A stretch of DNA of 64,000 nt, taken from positions 71,216-135,215 of the forward strand of contig CAZJFH010000002.1 of assembly GCA_964545205.1 (NCBI GenBank). The letters run 5' to 3'. Position 1 is the first letter of the stretch, and every line of letters begins with the position of its first letter. The position numbers were made by a program, and so were the translations under genes. The DNA comes from CAZJFH01 sp964545205. Its GTDB lineage: Bacteria > Pseudomonadota > Alphaproteobacteria > Rhodospirillales > Magnetospirillaceae. Of the stretch, positions 42,396 to 52,291 are shown one piece after another. Under the pieces are notes generated by a model, which made no database searches, was not told the DNA's origin, and saw only the letters and a list, made by a program, of their open reading frames with translations.

Positions 42396-42521
42396 GCCGC
42401 GAAGTGCAGAATGGGGCCGCACTTTGGTGCCACTCGATGCGGCGATCCTGGCTCCAGCGTCGGACACCACCACGCCGGGCCCGCCGCGCTTGGCAATCAG
42501 GGCATCGCGCTCGCGCGCGAC
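42396..42521 (-). mobile_element. Remnant of IS3-family OrfB transposase
   Basis: On the minus strand, one frame reads VARERDALIAKRGGPGVVVS D, equal to the catalytic region before the second Asp of IS3 OrfB. A second frame of the same DNA gives RRWSQDRRIEWHQ (the WCQD..IEWHYIAPG motif), and the first frame then resumes with KVRPHSALRG (the RPHSSLG end motif). The DDE core between these motifs is deleted. It fills the gap between the chemoreceptor stop and the kinase promoter. Confidence 0.6.
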
Positions 42522-42541
42522 GGGGCAACTACGCGCAACGA

Positions 42542-44248
42542 TCACACTTCTCGAACCTTGTCGAGAAAGGCGCCGACCTGCCGGCCGAGAGCGACCGTGC
42601 GCTCCGCTTGCGCTTCCGCGGAATCGAGCAACTGCTCGGCCGCAAGGCCCACGCCCCCCGCGACTTCGCGCAGACGCCCCGCCGAGCGGTTGACGCCGTC
42701 GGTACCCGCGGATGCCTGCGCCAGGTTGCGGGCGATCCCATCCGTCACCACGCGCTGCTGCTCGACGGCGCTCGCGACGGCCGCGGAGATCTCCTTCATC
42801 TCGGCGATCGTGCGGCCGACGCTCTCGATCGCGGCCACCGCCTCGGCGGTGGCCTTCTGCACGCCGCCGATCTCGCGCGCGATCTCCTCGGTGGCGCGCC
42901 CGGTCTGAGTGGCGAGGTTCTTGACCTCGCCCGCGACCACGGCGAATCCCTTGCCCGATTCGCCGGCGCGCGCCGCCTCGATCGTCGCGTTGAGCGCGAG
43001 CAGGTTGGTCTGGGAGGCGATGTCGTTGATCAGGTTCACCACCTCGCCGATTCGTCCGGTGGCCGTCGCGAGGCCGCGGATCACCTCGGTCGAGCGGTCG
43101 GCCTCGCCCACCGACTCGTCGGCGATCCGCACCGAGTCGCCGACCCGGCTGCTGATCACCTGGATTGAGCCCGACAATTCGGCCGCCGCGCTCGCCACCG
43201 CCTGGACGCTGCCGGCGGCCTGTGTCGCCGCGCTCGCCATGTCGGACGCCTGCCGCGAACCCGATTCGGCATTGGAGAGCATGCCCTGCGCCGTTCCGCG
43301 CAGCCGTTCGGCGGAGTCAGCCAGGCTGGCGAGAGAGTGGTTGGACTCCTCGGAGAAACGACGCAGCAGCGCCTCGATCGTTTCGGTTCGCCGCAGCTTT
43401 TCCCTCTGCTCCCGGCGCTCCGCCTCGGCCCGCTCGGTCCCGGCCACGACACTCCGTTTGAACACCAGCACCGCCTGGGCCATCGCCCCGATCTCGTCCG
43501 TGCGGCCGACGAACGGCACCTCGATCGCGGTGTGCCCGCCGGCGACTTCAGTCATCACGGTGCCGATCGCGTTCAGCGGGCGGGACACCACTCGGTCGAA
43601 CATCCAGCGAAGTGCAAGGATTCCCGCTGCCGCCGCGAACAGCGCCAAGGCGGTCAGCATCAACAACGACCGCCGCAACGTCGCGAACTCGGCCGCGGTC
43701 GGGACGCTGCTGGAAAAAACGCCCAGCACGTCGCCCTCGATCTCGTCCATCAGGTTGTTATGGCAGCGCAGGCAGCCCTCGTCGCTGGCGCCCGGCGTGA
43801 CGCCCAGCACGATCGGCATGCTGAACCGATAGGCGCCGTCGACGAACCTGCCGACCGGCTTGCCGGTCCGCAACGCCTCCTCGTCGACAGAGTCCCGGCT
43901 GAGCTTCGGTGCCCGGTCGGGCTCCTTTTGCGCCATGAACGGGACCACCTTCGGGCCCCAAACGCTCCACAGTTCCCCCGGGAAATCGCGGTTGCGGCGC
44001 TCGAACCAATCGTTGAAGACGGCTACCGCGATGTTGTTGGTGTCCTGTCGGCGCTTCGCCATTGCGCTGGCGACCAGGGCTTCAAGCGAGTTGATCTCGT
44101 TGCGCGAGAACGTCTCGAGCCGTTTCTCGAGCTGGGCCAACTGAAACCATCCGACGCCGGTCAGGACCAGACCCGCGAAGAGAAGGATTCCCACGCTGCC
44201 GAGAATCATGAACTTGCCGCGCAGGCTGATCGATTTCCAACGGCCCAT
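42542..44248 (-). CDS. Methyl-accepting chemotaxis protein with c-type-heme sensor domain
   Basis: 568 residues from ATG 44248. Transmembrane helices about 13-35 and 190-212 enclose a periplasmic domain with SMPIVLGVTPGASDEGCLRC and then H, that is a CxxCH heme-attachment motif at residues 159-163. This is the Tll0287-like (DUF3365) arrangement. HAMP about 215-270 (SRPLNAIGTVMTEVAGG), then the signalling domain with hairpin tip IASQTNLLALNATIEAARAG. It likely senses redox state, O2, NO or another heme ligand and talks to a CheA/CheW array encoded elsewhere. No CheB/CheR-binding tail pentapeptide is seen. Confidence 0.92.
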   Translation of the reverse strand: MGRWKSISLRGKFMILGSVGILLFAGLVLTGVGWFQLAQLEKRLETFSRNEINSLEALVASAMAKRRQDTNNIAVAVFNDWFERRNRDFPGELWSVWGPKVVPFMAQKEPDRAPKLSRDSVDEEALRTGKPVGRFVDGAYRFSMPIVLGVTPGASDEGCLRCHNNLMDEIEGDVLGVFSSSVPTAAEFATLRRSLLMLTALALFAAAAGILALRWMFDRVVSRPLNAIGTVMTEVAGGHTAIEVPFVGRTDEIGAMAQAVLVFKRSVVAGTERAEAERREQREKLRRTETIEALLRRFSEESNHSLASLADSAERLRGTAQGMLSNAESGSRQASDMASAATQAAGSVQAVASAAAELSGSIQVISSRVGDSVRIADESVGEADRSTEVIRGLATATGRIGEVVNLINDIASQTNLLALNATIEAARAGESGKGFAVVAGEVKNLATQTGRATEEIAREIGGVQKATAEAVAAIESVGRTIAEMKEISAAVASAVEQQRVVTDGIARNLAQASAGTDGVNRSAGRLREVAGGVGLAAEQLLDSAEAQAERTVALGRQVGAFLDKVREV

Positions 44249-44837
44249 GTTTCGACTCCTCTGCGATCCGCACGGAACGGCTGGTCCGGCGAGACGGCGG
44301 TCGAGCGATCAGGGAAAGCAAAAATTGTGCCTAATCCGCGCCTGACGCTGGATCAGCTGGTCCGGCGATAAGTGCCGGCTCGCGCGAGACGCGTTTCCGG
44401 GAACCGGGACTCCAAACGGAGAGCGATGAGGAGTGTACGAGGGCGCTTTCGGCCCGAAAGGCTGACCGCCTGAAAGCCGCAGAAAATCTGGGGGCAACTC
44501 ATACTTTCGAGTTACCCCCATTTTCTGTGGATAAGGCTGTTGGCATCCGTGTGAGTCCGACGCGCCGCCGCGGCCCGCACGCCATTGCCCGAATCTTGGG
44601 CATCCGGAAAACACCGTTGATTTTGCAGTGCTTTTTTTGAATGGGATCAAAATATGGGCGGGTAGTTGACATTCGCGTGACAACCGATCCGGCGAGCCCC
44701 GGTTGTGGACAAGCGGAAGGCGCGGCATGGCGGGCGTATCCGAACGGGTGATCCGGCGATTGCTTCCGGGGCGGCTTTGCTTGGCGCCGGCTCGCCCGGA
44801 TGGGTTATAGTGGCGCCGCCGGCGAGGTGGCGGGGAC
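44249..44837. other. Intergenic region, 589 bp, between divergent chemoreceptor and response regulator genes
   Basis: No convincing gene. It contains the long stem-loop at 44480-44527, an AT-rich patch near 44610-44670 with a TTGACA hexamer at 44666-44671 but no matching -10, and a smaller inverted repeat ACAACCG/CGGTTGT around 44679-44706. It must hold the promoters of both flanking genes and may also encode a small RNA. Confidence 0.6.
44480..44527. repeat. Long inverted repeat (about 19-21 bp arms)
   Basis: CAGAAAATCTGGGGGCAACTC at 44480-44500 has its near-complement GAGTTACCCCCATTTTCTG at 44509-44527, with an 8-base loop ATACTTTC and only a 2-base bulge and one mismatch. It is AT-richer than its surroundings. 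It lies between divergent genes, so it does not fit a normal terminator; it could be a small-RNA terminator, a protein-binding site or a miniature element. Confidence 0.65.
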
Positions 44838-46268
<1,431 letters not shown>

Positions 46269-46272
46269 CCGC

Positions 46273-47592
46273 ATGCCCGACCACGTCAAGCCGCACCTGC
46301 CCCACGCCGAACCGGCCGCGCCGCCGGAGATGCCGCACCTGTCCTCGATCCAGGAGACGGCGTGGATCGAGGTGATCCGCAAGATGGAGGAGGTCTATTC
46401 CGACCTGATCCGCCACGAGGTCGACCTCGAGGAGAAGAACAAGGCCCTGGAGGAGGCGCAGCGCTTCATCACCAGCGTGCTGTCGGCGATGTCCGACATC
46501 CTGGTGGTGTGCGATTCGCGCGGCAACGTCGTGCAGGTCAACCGCGCCCTGCTCGACCTCACCGGCCTCGCCGAGCCCGACCTGCTCGGCCAGCCGCTGG
46601 CGCGGCTGTTCGCCGGCGGCGCCGAGCTGCCGCGGCCCTGCGGCCAGGGCGGCGACGGCCCCACCGAATGCGAGCTGCGCCTGAAGGCGCGCGACGGCCT
46701 GACCGACCCGGTGGCGGTCAACTGCTCGACTCGCTACGACACCAGCGGCCGCCCGGCCGGGATGGTGCTGCTCGGGCGGCCGGTCGGCGAGCTGCGCCGC
46801 GCCTACGAGGCGCTGAAGCAGACCCAGCAGCAGCTGATCCAGAGCGAAAAGATGGCCTCGCTCGGCCGCCTGGTCGCCGGCGTCGCGCACGAGCTCAACA
46901 ACCCGATCAGCTTCGTCTACGGCAACGTCCACGCGCTGCAGCGCTATCGCCGCAAGCTGATCGCCTATCTCGACGCCGTGCACGGCGGCGTCGGCGAGGA
47001 CGAGCGCGAGCGCCTGCGCCGCGAGCTGCGCATCGACCACGTCCTGGCCGATCTCGAGCCGCTGATCGAGGGCACGCTGGAAGGCGCGGTGCGGGTCTCG
47101 GACATCGTCAAGAACCTGCGCCGGCTGTCGTTCCCCAATGTCGGCGAGCCCGAGGCGGTCGATCTCGCCGCGGTGGCGCGCACCGCCGTGCAGTGGGCGG
47201 CCAAGGGCACCCGCACGACCGCGCGCATCGACCTGGCGCTGCCCGAGGGCATGGTGGTGCGCGGCCAGTCGGGCCAGCTCAACCAGGTGATCGTCAACCT
47301 GCTGCACAACGCCTTCGACGCGGTCGCCGGCCGGCCGCAGCCGGTGGTCTCGGTGACCGGCGCCGTCGGCGAGGCGGTGCGGCTGACCGTCGCCGACAAC
47401 GGCGCCGGCATCGCCGCCGAGCACCTGCTGAAGGTCTTCGACCCCTTCTTCACCACGAAGGCGGTCGGCCAGGGCACCGGCCTGGGGCTGTGGATCAGCT
47501 ACGGCATCGTGCGCGACCACGGCGGCACCATCACCGCCGCCAACGCGCCCGGCGGCGGCGCCGTGTTCACCATCGAACTGCCGCGGGGCTGA
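46273..47592 (+). CDS. Soluble PAS histidine kinase, HupT/HoxJ-like
   Basis: 439 residues, no transmembrane helix. N-terminal coiled segment about 20-65 (EVYSDLIRHEVDLEEKNKAL), PAS domain about 66-165 (ILVVCDSRGNVVQVNRALLD), HisKA with LGRLVAGVAHELNNPISFVY at about 197, and HATPase (LHNAFDAVAGRPQP; VADNGAGIAAEHL; GTGLGLWISYG). The HELNNPISFVYGN box is that of HupT/HoxJ kinases, which sense H2 through a regulatory hydrogenase or other inputs. Cytoplasmic partner of the regulator encoded 4 bases before it and of the cNMP/rhodanese gene 4 bases after. Confidence 0.92.
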   Translation: MPDHVKPHLPHAEPAAPPEMPHLSSIQETAWIEVIRKMEEVYSDLIRHEVDLEEKNKALEEAQRFITSVLSAMSDILVVCDSRGNVVQVNRALLDLTGLAEPDLLGQPLARLFAGGAELPRPCGQGGDGPTECELRLKARDGLTDPVAVNCSTRYDTSGRPAGMVLLGRPVGELRRAYEALKQTQQQLIQSEKMASLGRLVAGVAHELNNPISFVYGNVHALQRYRRKLIAYLDAVHGGVGEDERERLRRELRIDHVLADLEPLIEGTLEGAVRVSDIVKNLRRLSFPNVGEPEAVDLAAVARTAVQWAAKGTRTTARIDLALPEGMVVRGQSGQLNQVIVNLLHNAFDAVAGRPQPVVSVTGAVGEAVRLTVADNGAGIAAEHLLKVFDPFFTTKAVGQGTGLGLWISYGIVRDHGGTITAANAPGGGAVFTIELPRG

Positions 47593-47596
47593 GGAG

Positions 47597-48655
47597 ATGG
47601 GCAAGGGCCTTATCGGACGCATCGGCCGCCGCGGCATCTTCGCCAGGCTGAACATGCACGAGACGGCGGCGCTGTTCTCGTCGGCGGACCTGTTGCGCGT
47701 CGGCGCCGGCACCGAGCTGATCCGCCAGGGCGACACCCGGCGCGACTACCTGGTGCTGCTCGACGGCGAGCTCGAGGTGCGGCGCTCGTGGACCGCCGCC
47801 GACGGCCATGCCGAGACCAGCGTCGGCCGCGTGCGCCCCGGCGAGGGCGTCGGCGAGATGTCCGTGCTGTCGTCGCTGCCACGCGGCGCCACGGTGACCG
47901 CGGTGCTGCCGTCGCGGCTGCTGCGCCTCGACGGCGAGCGCATGGACGAGCTGCTGTCGTGGTGCCCGCCGCTGGGCGATCGCCTGAAGGCCGACGCCGA
48001 GGAACGCGAGCGCATGAACGCCGTGCGGCAGTCCTCGGCCTTCCGCCAGTTGCCGCTGGCGACCATGCAATGCGCCTTCGAGCGGATGGAGCCGCTGGAC
48101 GTCGCCGCCGGCGGCGTGGTGGTGCGCGAGGGCGAGCCCGGCGACGCCTACTTCCTGGTCGAAAGCGGCCGGGCCGACGTGCTCGCCGGCGGCGTCGCGG
48201 TCGCCGTGCTGGGGCCCGGCAGCACCTTCGGCGAGGAGGCCTTGCTCACCGGCGCGCCGCGCAACGCCACGGTGGCGATGCGCGACGCCGGCCGGCTGTG
48301 GCGGCTGTCGAAGACCGATTTCGAGGAGTCGGTGCGCGCCGCCCTGGTGGAGGAGATCGCACCGGAACGGGCGCTCGAGATGGTGGCCCGCGGCGCCGTG
48401 TGGATCGACTGCCGGGTCGAGGAGGAATTCGCCGCCGGCCGCATCCCCGGCGCCACCCTGCTGCCCCTCAACCGGCTGCGCCGCGAGGCCGGCGGGCTGG
48501 AGCCGGATCGGCAGTACGTCGTCTACTGCCGCAACGGCGTGCGCAGCGGCTGCGCGGCCTTTCTGCTGCGCGAACGCGGCATCGCCGCCTACTCCCTGGC
48601 CGGCGGCCTCGGCGAGTGGCCCTACGAGATCGACGCCGGTCCCGCATCGCCCTGA
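47597..48655 (+). CDS. Double cNMP-binding-domain protein with C-terminal rhodanese
   Basis: 352 residues with no DNA-binding helix-turn-helix. Two Crp-like beta-roll domains, about residues 20-125 (GTELIRQGDTRRDYLVLLDG) and 140-245 (VVVREGEPGDAYFLVESGRA; FGEEALLTGAPRNATVAM). A rhodanese domain follows, about 260-345, with the active-site loop YCRNGVRSG carrying Cys near residue 312. Probably a sensor that couples cyclic-nucleotide-like or other ligand binding to sulfur or redox chemistry. Encoded 4 bases after the HupT-like kinase, so it is likely a third component of that signalling unit. Confidence 0.88.
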   Translation: MGKGLIGRIGRRGIFARLNMHETAALFSSADLLRVGAGTELIRQGDTRRDYLVLLDGELEVRRSWTAADGHAETSVGRVRPGEGVGEMSVLSSLPRGATVTAVLPSRLLRLDGERMDELLSWCPPLGDRLKADAEERERMNAVRQSSAFRQLPLATMQCAFERMEPLDVAAGGVVVREGEPGDAYFLVESGRADVLAGGVAVAVLGPGSTFGEEALLTGAPRNATVAMRDAGRLWRLSKTDFEESVRAALVEEIAPERALEMVARGAVWIDCRVEEEFAAGRIPGATLLPLNRLRREAGGLEPDRQYVVYCRNGVRSGCAAFLLRERGIAAYSLAGGLGEWPYEIDAGPASP

Positions 48656-48665
48656 GCAAAGCAAA

Positions 48666-48693
48666 GGCGGCGCGCCCATCCGGACGCGCCGCC
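48666..48693 (-). terminator. Intrinsic terminator of the PEP-CTERM gene
   Basis: GGCGGCGCG and CGCGCCGCC form a perfect 9-bp stem with a 10-base loop; on the minus strand it is followed by TTTGCTTTGC. It lies 21 bases past the minus-strand stop at 48714 and also just after the end of the convergent rhodanese gene. Confidence 0.7.
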
Positions 48694-48713
48694 AAGGTCT
48701 ACCGCAGCCGCAA

Positions 48714-49516
48714 TCAGTCGCGCTGACGCCGGCGACGCGCGAACAGGCCCATCAGGCCGAGGCCCAGCAGGGACAGCGTGCCCGGCTCGGGGATCTGGCC
48801 GCCGTTGCCGCCGTTGCCGCCGTTGCCGCCGTTGCCGCCGTTGCCGCCGTTGCCNNNNNNNNNNNNNNNNNNNNNNNNNNNNNNNNNNNNNNNNNNNNNN
48901 NNNNNNNNNNNNNNNNNNNNNNNNNNNNNNNNNNNNNNNNNNNNNNNNNNNNNNCGCCGTTGCCGCCGTTGCCGCCGTTGCCGCCGTTGCCGCCGTTGCC
49001 GCCGTTGCCGCCGTTGCCACCGTTGCCACCGTTGCCGCCATTGCCGCCGTTGCCGCCGATGGCGCCCCAGAAGTCGATGTGCGAGATGCCGGGCTGCTGC
49101 CCGCCCGGATTGGTCAGATCGGCGGTCGACCAGGACCCGGTCAGGGCGTTCGGGTCGATGTCGTAGACCGCACCCATGCTGCCGCCGACGACCTCGATGA
49201 AGCTGACCAGAAGACCGGTGTCGCCCGGATCCAGCGTCCAGGTGCCGGCGATGCATTCGCTGCCGCCGTCCTTGGTCTCGGTGCACATGCCCGACAGGCT
49301 GATGCCCATGTACTCTTCCTGCGGGGTCAGGCCGTTGCCCTCCAGCTTGCCGAGATAGGTCAGCTCCTCGCCCGACATCGTCTCCAGGGCCGATTCGAGG
49401 TCGTCACGGTGATCGCTGCCGAAGGGCGGCGAGGTGGTCATCACCGGCGCCGCATACGACTGGGCGGCGATCAGCGTGGCGATGGCGAAAGCGGAAAGTC
49501 CGGCAATGGTTTTCAT
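48714..49516 (-). CDS. PEP-CTERM exported protein with Gly-Gly-Asn repeat linker (contains assembly gap)
   Basis: Starts at ATG 49516 (CAGGAGAG site) with signal peptide TIAGLSAFAIATLIAAQSYA. A globular domain of about 130 residues follows (FIEVVGGSMGAVYDIDPNAL), then a GGN tandem repeat, then the sorting signal IPEPGTLSLLGLGLMGLFAR with RRRR at the end. PEP-CTERM proteins are anchored and processed by an exosortase, usually with exopolysaccharide. One hundred N bases at 48855-48954 interrupt the repeat; the N-terminal and C-terminal parts lie in different frames, which the artificial gap length explains. True repeat number and protein length are unknown. Confidence 0.88.
48798..49059. repeat. 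9-bp tandem repeat encoding Gly-Gly-Asn, with 100-N assembly gap
   Basis: The unit GCCGCCGTT (AACGGCGGC on the coding strand) repeats about six times before the gap (48798-48854) and about eleven times after it (48955-49059), with a few silent changes (CCACCG, CCGCCA) near the right end. The run of exactly 100 N at 48855-48954 is a placeholder for an unresolved repeat array. Confidence 0.95.
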
Positions 49517-49887
49517 GATCTTGCTCTCCTGTGTTGTGGTTCTTGGGAAACCGTGCCCGGACCGATTGGAGCAAGGGACGTGCCAGTGGCTCTGGCGCTG
49601 GGGTTTCGCGGGGTCGGGGGCCCCCTCCGCGGCGTGCTGTCAAATCGGCCTGGGTTCGGCCGTTCGGCAGCCAACCCCCTGTCTTTGTGCGGATTCGCCG
49701 GTTTCGGGCGGCGAGCGCGACAGGCGGGACCACGTCGAACGGGCTGGACGCCTGTAAGGCCGGCCGAACATGACTTTCGGCATAAGGCCCCGGAATCGAA
49801 GGCGGCGCATCCGCACGCAGCCTTGGTCGAGGATGGGCCGAGCGGGCCGGCTTGCGCGGCGGCCGGCGCGGCGCCACAGTGGCGGCC
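49517..49887. other. Intergenic region, 371 bp, between divergent PEP-CTERM and MFS genes
   Basis: No recognisable gene. The left part carries the ribosome site and promoter of the PEP-CTERM gene; the sequence around 49600-49645 is GC-rich with a short GGGGGCCCCC palindrome. Frames open on the plus strand here run into the MFS gene but lack start signals and family resemblance. Confidence 0.55.
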
Positions 49888-51048
49888 ATGTCGCCCGCCA
49901 CCGCCACCTCCCTGCGCCTCGCCCTGTTCTACGCCGGCATCTTCTCGGCCGTGGGGATTCACCTGCCGTTCTGGCCGGTGTGGCTGAAGGCGCAAGGCCT
50001 GGACGCCACCCAGATCGGCGTGCTGCTGGCGGCGACCTTCTTCACCAAGATCATCTCCAATCCGCTGGTCGGGCAGATGGTCGACCGCCGCGGCGACCGC
50101 CGCCGGCCGATGATCGCGCTGGCCGCCGGCGGCGTGCTGTCGTTCATGCTCTACGCGCTGGTCGACGACTTCTGGGGCATCCTGGCGGTGACGATCGTCG
50201 CCGGCGGCTTCTTCGCGGCGATGATGCCGGTCGGCGAGAACCTGACCATGATGGTCGCGGTGCGCGACGGCCTCGACTACGGCCGCATCCGCCTGTGGGG
50301 GTCGTTGAGCTTCATCGTCGCGGCCAGCGCCGGCGGCTGGCTGATCGCCGGCCGCCCGCCGGACCTGATCATGTGGCTGGTGACCCTGGGGCTGGCGCTG
50401 ACGCTGCTGGCCTGCCTCGGCGTGCCGGACGTGCGCGCCGCCGGCCCCGCCGCCGCCAGGCCGCCGCCGATCCGGCTGCTGCTGGGCAACCGGCTGTTCC
50501 TGCTGTTCCTGCTGGCGACCAGCCTGTCGCAGGTCAGCCACATGATCTACTACGGCTTCGCCACCCTGCACTGGCAGGCGGCCGGCCTGTCGCCGTGGAT
50601 GATCGGCCTGCTGTGGGCCGAGGGCGTGGTGGCCGAGATCGTGCTGTTCGCGTTCAGCAACAAGGTGGTCCGGCGGCTGGGGCCGGGACGGCTGCTGGTG
50701 CTGGCCGGCATCGCCGGGCTGGTGCGCTGGACGGTGCTGGCCGCGACCACCGATCCGCTGGCGCTGGCCGCCGTGCAGTGGCTGCACGCCGGCACGTTCG
50801 GCTGCATGCATCTGGGCGCCATGCACTTCATCCACCGCGCGGCGCCGGCGGGACTGTCGGCGCGGGCGCAGGCGCTGTATTCCTCGGTGACCCTGGGCGT
50901 CGCCTCGGGCCTGTTCATGCTGTTCACCGGCCAGCTCTACGCCGGGCTGGCCGGCGGCGCCTTCCTGGTCATGGCGGCGCTGAGCGCCGCCGCCGCGCTG
51001 ACCGGACTGCGGCTGCGGCGCGCCTGGGACGGCAACCCGATCGCCTGA
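49888..51048 (+). CDS. MFS permease (HcaT/MFS_1-like)
   Basis: 386 residues from ATG 49888; the frame is open to 49852 but only a TTG start is there. Twelve hydrophobic helices. N-terminal half has GIHLPFWPVWLKAQGLDATQ and the loop motif VDRRGDRRRP between helices 2 and 3; later YGRIRLWGSLSFIVAAS, the marker of the 3-phenylpropionate/nucleoside-type group. Substrate cannot be told. Its stop abuts the stop of the convergent methyltransferase within the palindrome GCCTGATCAGGC. Confidence 0.88.
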   Translation: MSPATATSLRLALFYAGIFSAVGIHLPFWPVWLKAQGLDATQIGVLLAATFFTKIISNPLVGQMVDRRGDRRRPMIALAAGGVLSFMLYALVDDFWGILAVTIVAGGFFAAMMPVGENLTMMVAVRDGLDYGRIRLWGSLSFIVAASAGGWLIAGRPPDLIMWLVTLGLALTLLACLGVPDVRAAGPAAARPPPIRLLLGNRLFLLFLLATSLSQVSHMIYYGFATLHWQAAGLSPWMIGLLWAEGVVAEIVLFAFSNKVVRRLGPGRLLVLAGIAGLVRWTVLAATTDPLALAAVQWLHAGTFGCMHLGAMHFIHRAAPAGLSARAQALYSSVTLGVASGLFMLFTGQLYAGLAGGAFLVMAALSAAAALTGLRLRRAWDGNPIA

Positions 51049-51741
51049 TCAGGCCTTCCACGCCACCCAGGCGCCGAACAGCAGCGCCGTCCACAGCCGC
51101 TCCATGCCGACGAAGCCGGCCTCGCGCAGCAGCTCGGCCAGGCGCTCCTCGGGCACGAAGTGGATGTCGACGACGATGCGGCGGAAGCCCTTGTCGACGT
51201 CCTCCTCGGGCATCCCCGAGGCGAGCTGCCACGAGCGCCAAAGCCCCATCAGCCGGTGAAAGCCGGGCTCGCCGGGACGGCCGTGGAGATCGGCGATCAC
51301 CAGCGGCGCGCCGGGCTTCAGCCGCCGCGCGATGGCCCCCAGCAACGCCGCCTTGGCGCCGTCGTCGGGCAGGAAATGCAGCACCAGCAGCAGGGTGGCG
51401 GCATCGAAGACTGCGTGCTCGGCCAAAGCCTCGACGCCGCCGGCGACCAAGTCGACCCGGCCGCCCAGCGGCTCCAGCCGCCGCCGCGCCGCCTCCAGCA
51501 TCTGCGGCGCCGGGTCGCAGCCGGTGAAGCGCCAGTCGGGGCGCGTCGGCGCCAGCACCGCAACTTCGGCCCCGGTGCCGCAGCCGACGACCAGGACCTC
51601 GGCGGCGGGGCCGAGACGGGCGTCGAGCTGCACCGCGACCAGCCGGTGCAGCACCTCGTAGCCCGGCACCACCTGCCGGATCACCTCGTCGTAGACGCGC
51701 GCCCGGCGATCGTCGAAATGCTTGGTGCTGTCCGCCGCCAT
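51049..51741 (-). CDS. Class I SAM-dependent methyltransferase
   Basis: 230 residues from ATG 51741, chosen for GGAGG 5 bases upstream over the GTG at 51759. Rossmann fold with motif I VLVVGCGTGAEVAVLAP at about residues 50-65, acidic motif FTGCDPAPQMLEAA, and post-motif LLLVLHFLPDD. No domain identifies the methyl acceptor. A C-terminal hydrophobic stretch (LWTALLFGAWVAW) may contact lipid or a hydrophobic substrate. Downstream of the small Cys-rich gene on the same strand. Confidence 0.88.
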   Translation of the reverse strand: MAADSTKHFDDRRARVYDEVIRQVVPGYEVLHRLVAVQLDARLGPAAEVLVVGCGTGAEVAVLAPTRPDWRFTGCDPAPQMLEAARRRLEPLGGRVDLVAGGVEALAEHAVFDAATLLLVLHFLPDDGAKAALLGAIARRLKPGAPLVIADLHGRPGEPGFHRLMGLWRSWQLASGMPEEDVDKGFRRIVVDIHFVPEERLAELLREAGFVGMERLWTALLFGAWVAWKA

Positions 51742-51790
51742 CGCCACCTCCTCGGCCACGGCCCGAGAGTAACCCCGCCGCCGGCGGCGG

Positions 51791-51997
51791 TCACGCCTCC
51801 GTGTCGGGATCGCCGCGCTTGCGCAGCGCGTCCAGCGGGCAGCCGTCGTCGTCCTCGGCGCTGAACGGGATCACCTGGACCATGTAGCAGGTCTGGCACC
51901 AGCAGATGTATTCGCCCTCGGTCTCGATCACCAGATGCGGCTCCTTGCGCCGCGACACCGGACACCACAACTCCTCGCGCCGTTCCTGACCGTCCAC
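51791..51997 (-). CDS. Small Cys-rich protein, unknown function
   Basis: 68 residues from GTG 51997, picked because GGAGGG lies just upstream and an intrinsic terminator sits immediately before it, ruling out a longer frame. Contains YICWCQTCYMVQ, a CxCxxC knot suited to bind zinc or an Fe-S cluster, and another Cys near each end (LWCPVSRR; DDGCPLD). Cytoplasmic by lack of signal. I recognise no family. The methyltransferase gene follows after 49 bases. Confidence 0.65.
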   Translation of the reverse strand: MDGQERREELWCPVSRRKEPHLVIETEGEYICWCQTCYMVQVIPFSAEDDDGCPLDALRKRGDPDTEA

Positions 51998-52013
51998 CCT
52001 GCCCTCCGAAACC

Positions 52014-52049
52014 AAAAAAAAGCCCGCCGGCCGAGCGCGCCGGCGGGCT
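52014..52049 (-). terminator. Intrinsic terminator (minus strand)
   Basis: AGCCCGCCGGC and GCCGGCGGGCT form an 11-bp perfect stem with a 7-base loop, followed on the minus strand by a run of eight T. It would end transcripts coming from the exported-protein gene at 52292-52687 and insulate the small Cys-rich gene that starts 17 bases further on. Confidence 0.88.
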
Positions 52050-52291
52050 AGTCTGGCGCCGCCGCCCCACACCTGAAGGCGAAGGCGCGGGGCAGATGAT
52101 TCCATTGATGCGTGGGTGATTGATATCGGTCGGTCGTGCGGTTTGCCGCGGCAAGGGCAATAGGACGAACATTCACGCAACATTCGAGACACATATCCCG
52201 GAACTCACCGGGACATATGCACTTGGTTGAAGTTTTTCGTCACTCTTGCGCCCGGGCGGGGAGGCGCCGCGGCGGCGCCTCCCCTGACCGG

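Noticed and set aside
44660..44706. TTGACA with the ACAACCG/CGGTTGT repeat as a defined promoter-operator for the response regulator.
   Set aside because: No -10 element at proper distance and the repeat is short; mentioned only within the intergenic entry.
48798..49059. Regular short repeats considered as a CRISPR array.
   Set aside because: The unit is 9 bp with no spacers and encodes an in-frame Gly-Gly-Asn linker inside a PEP-CTERM protein.
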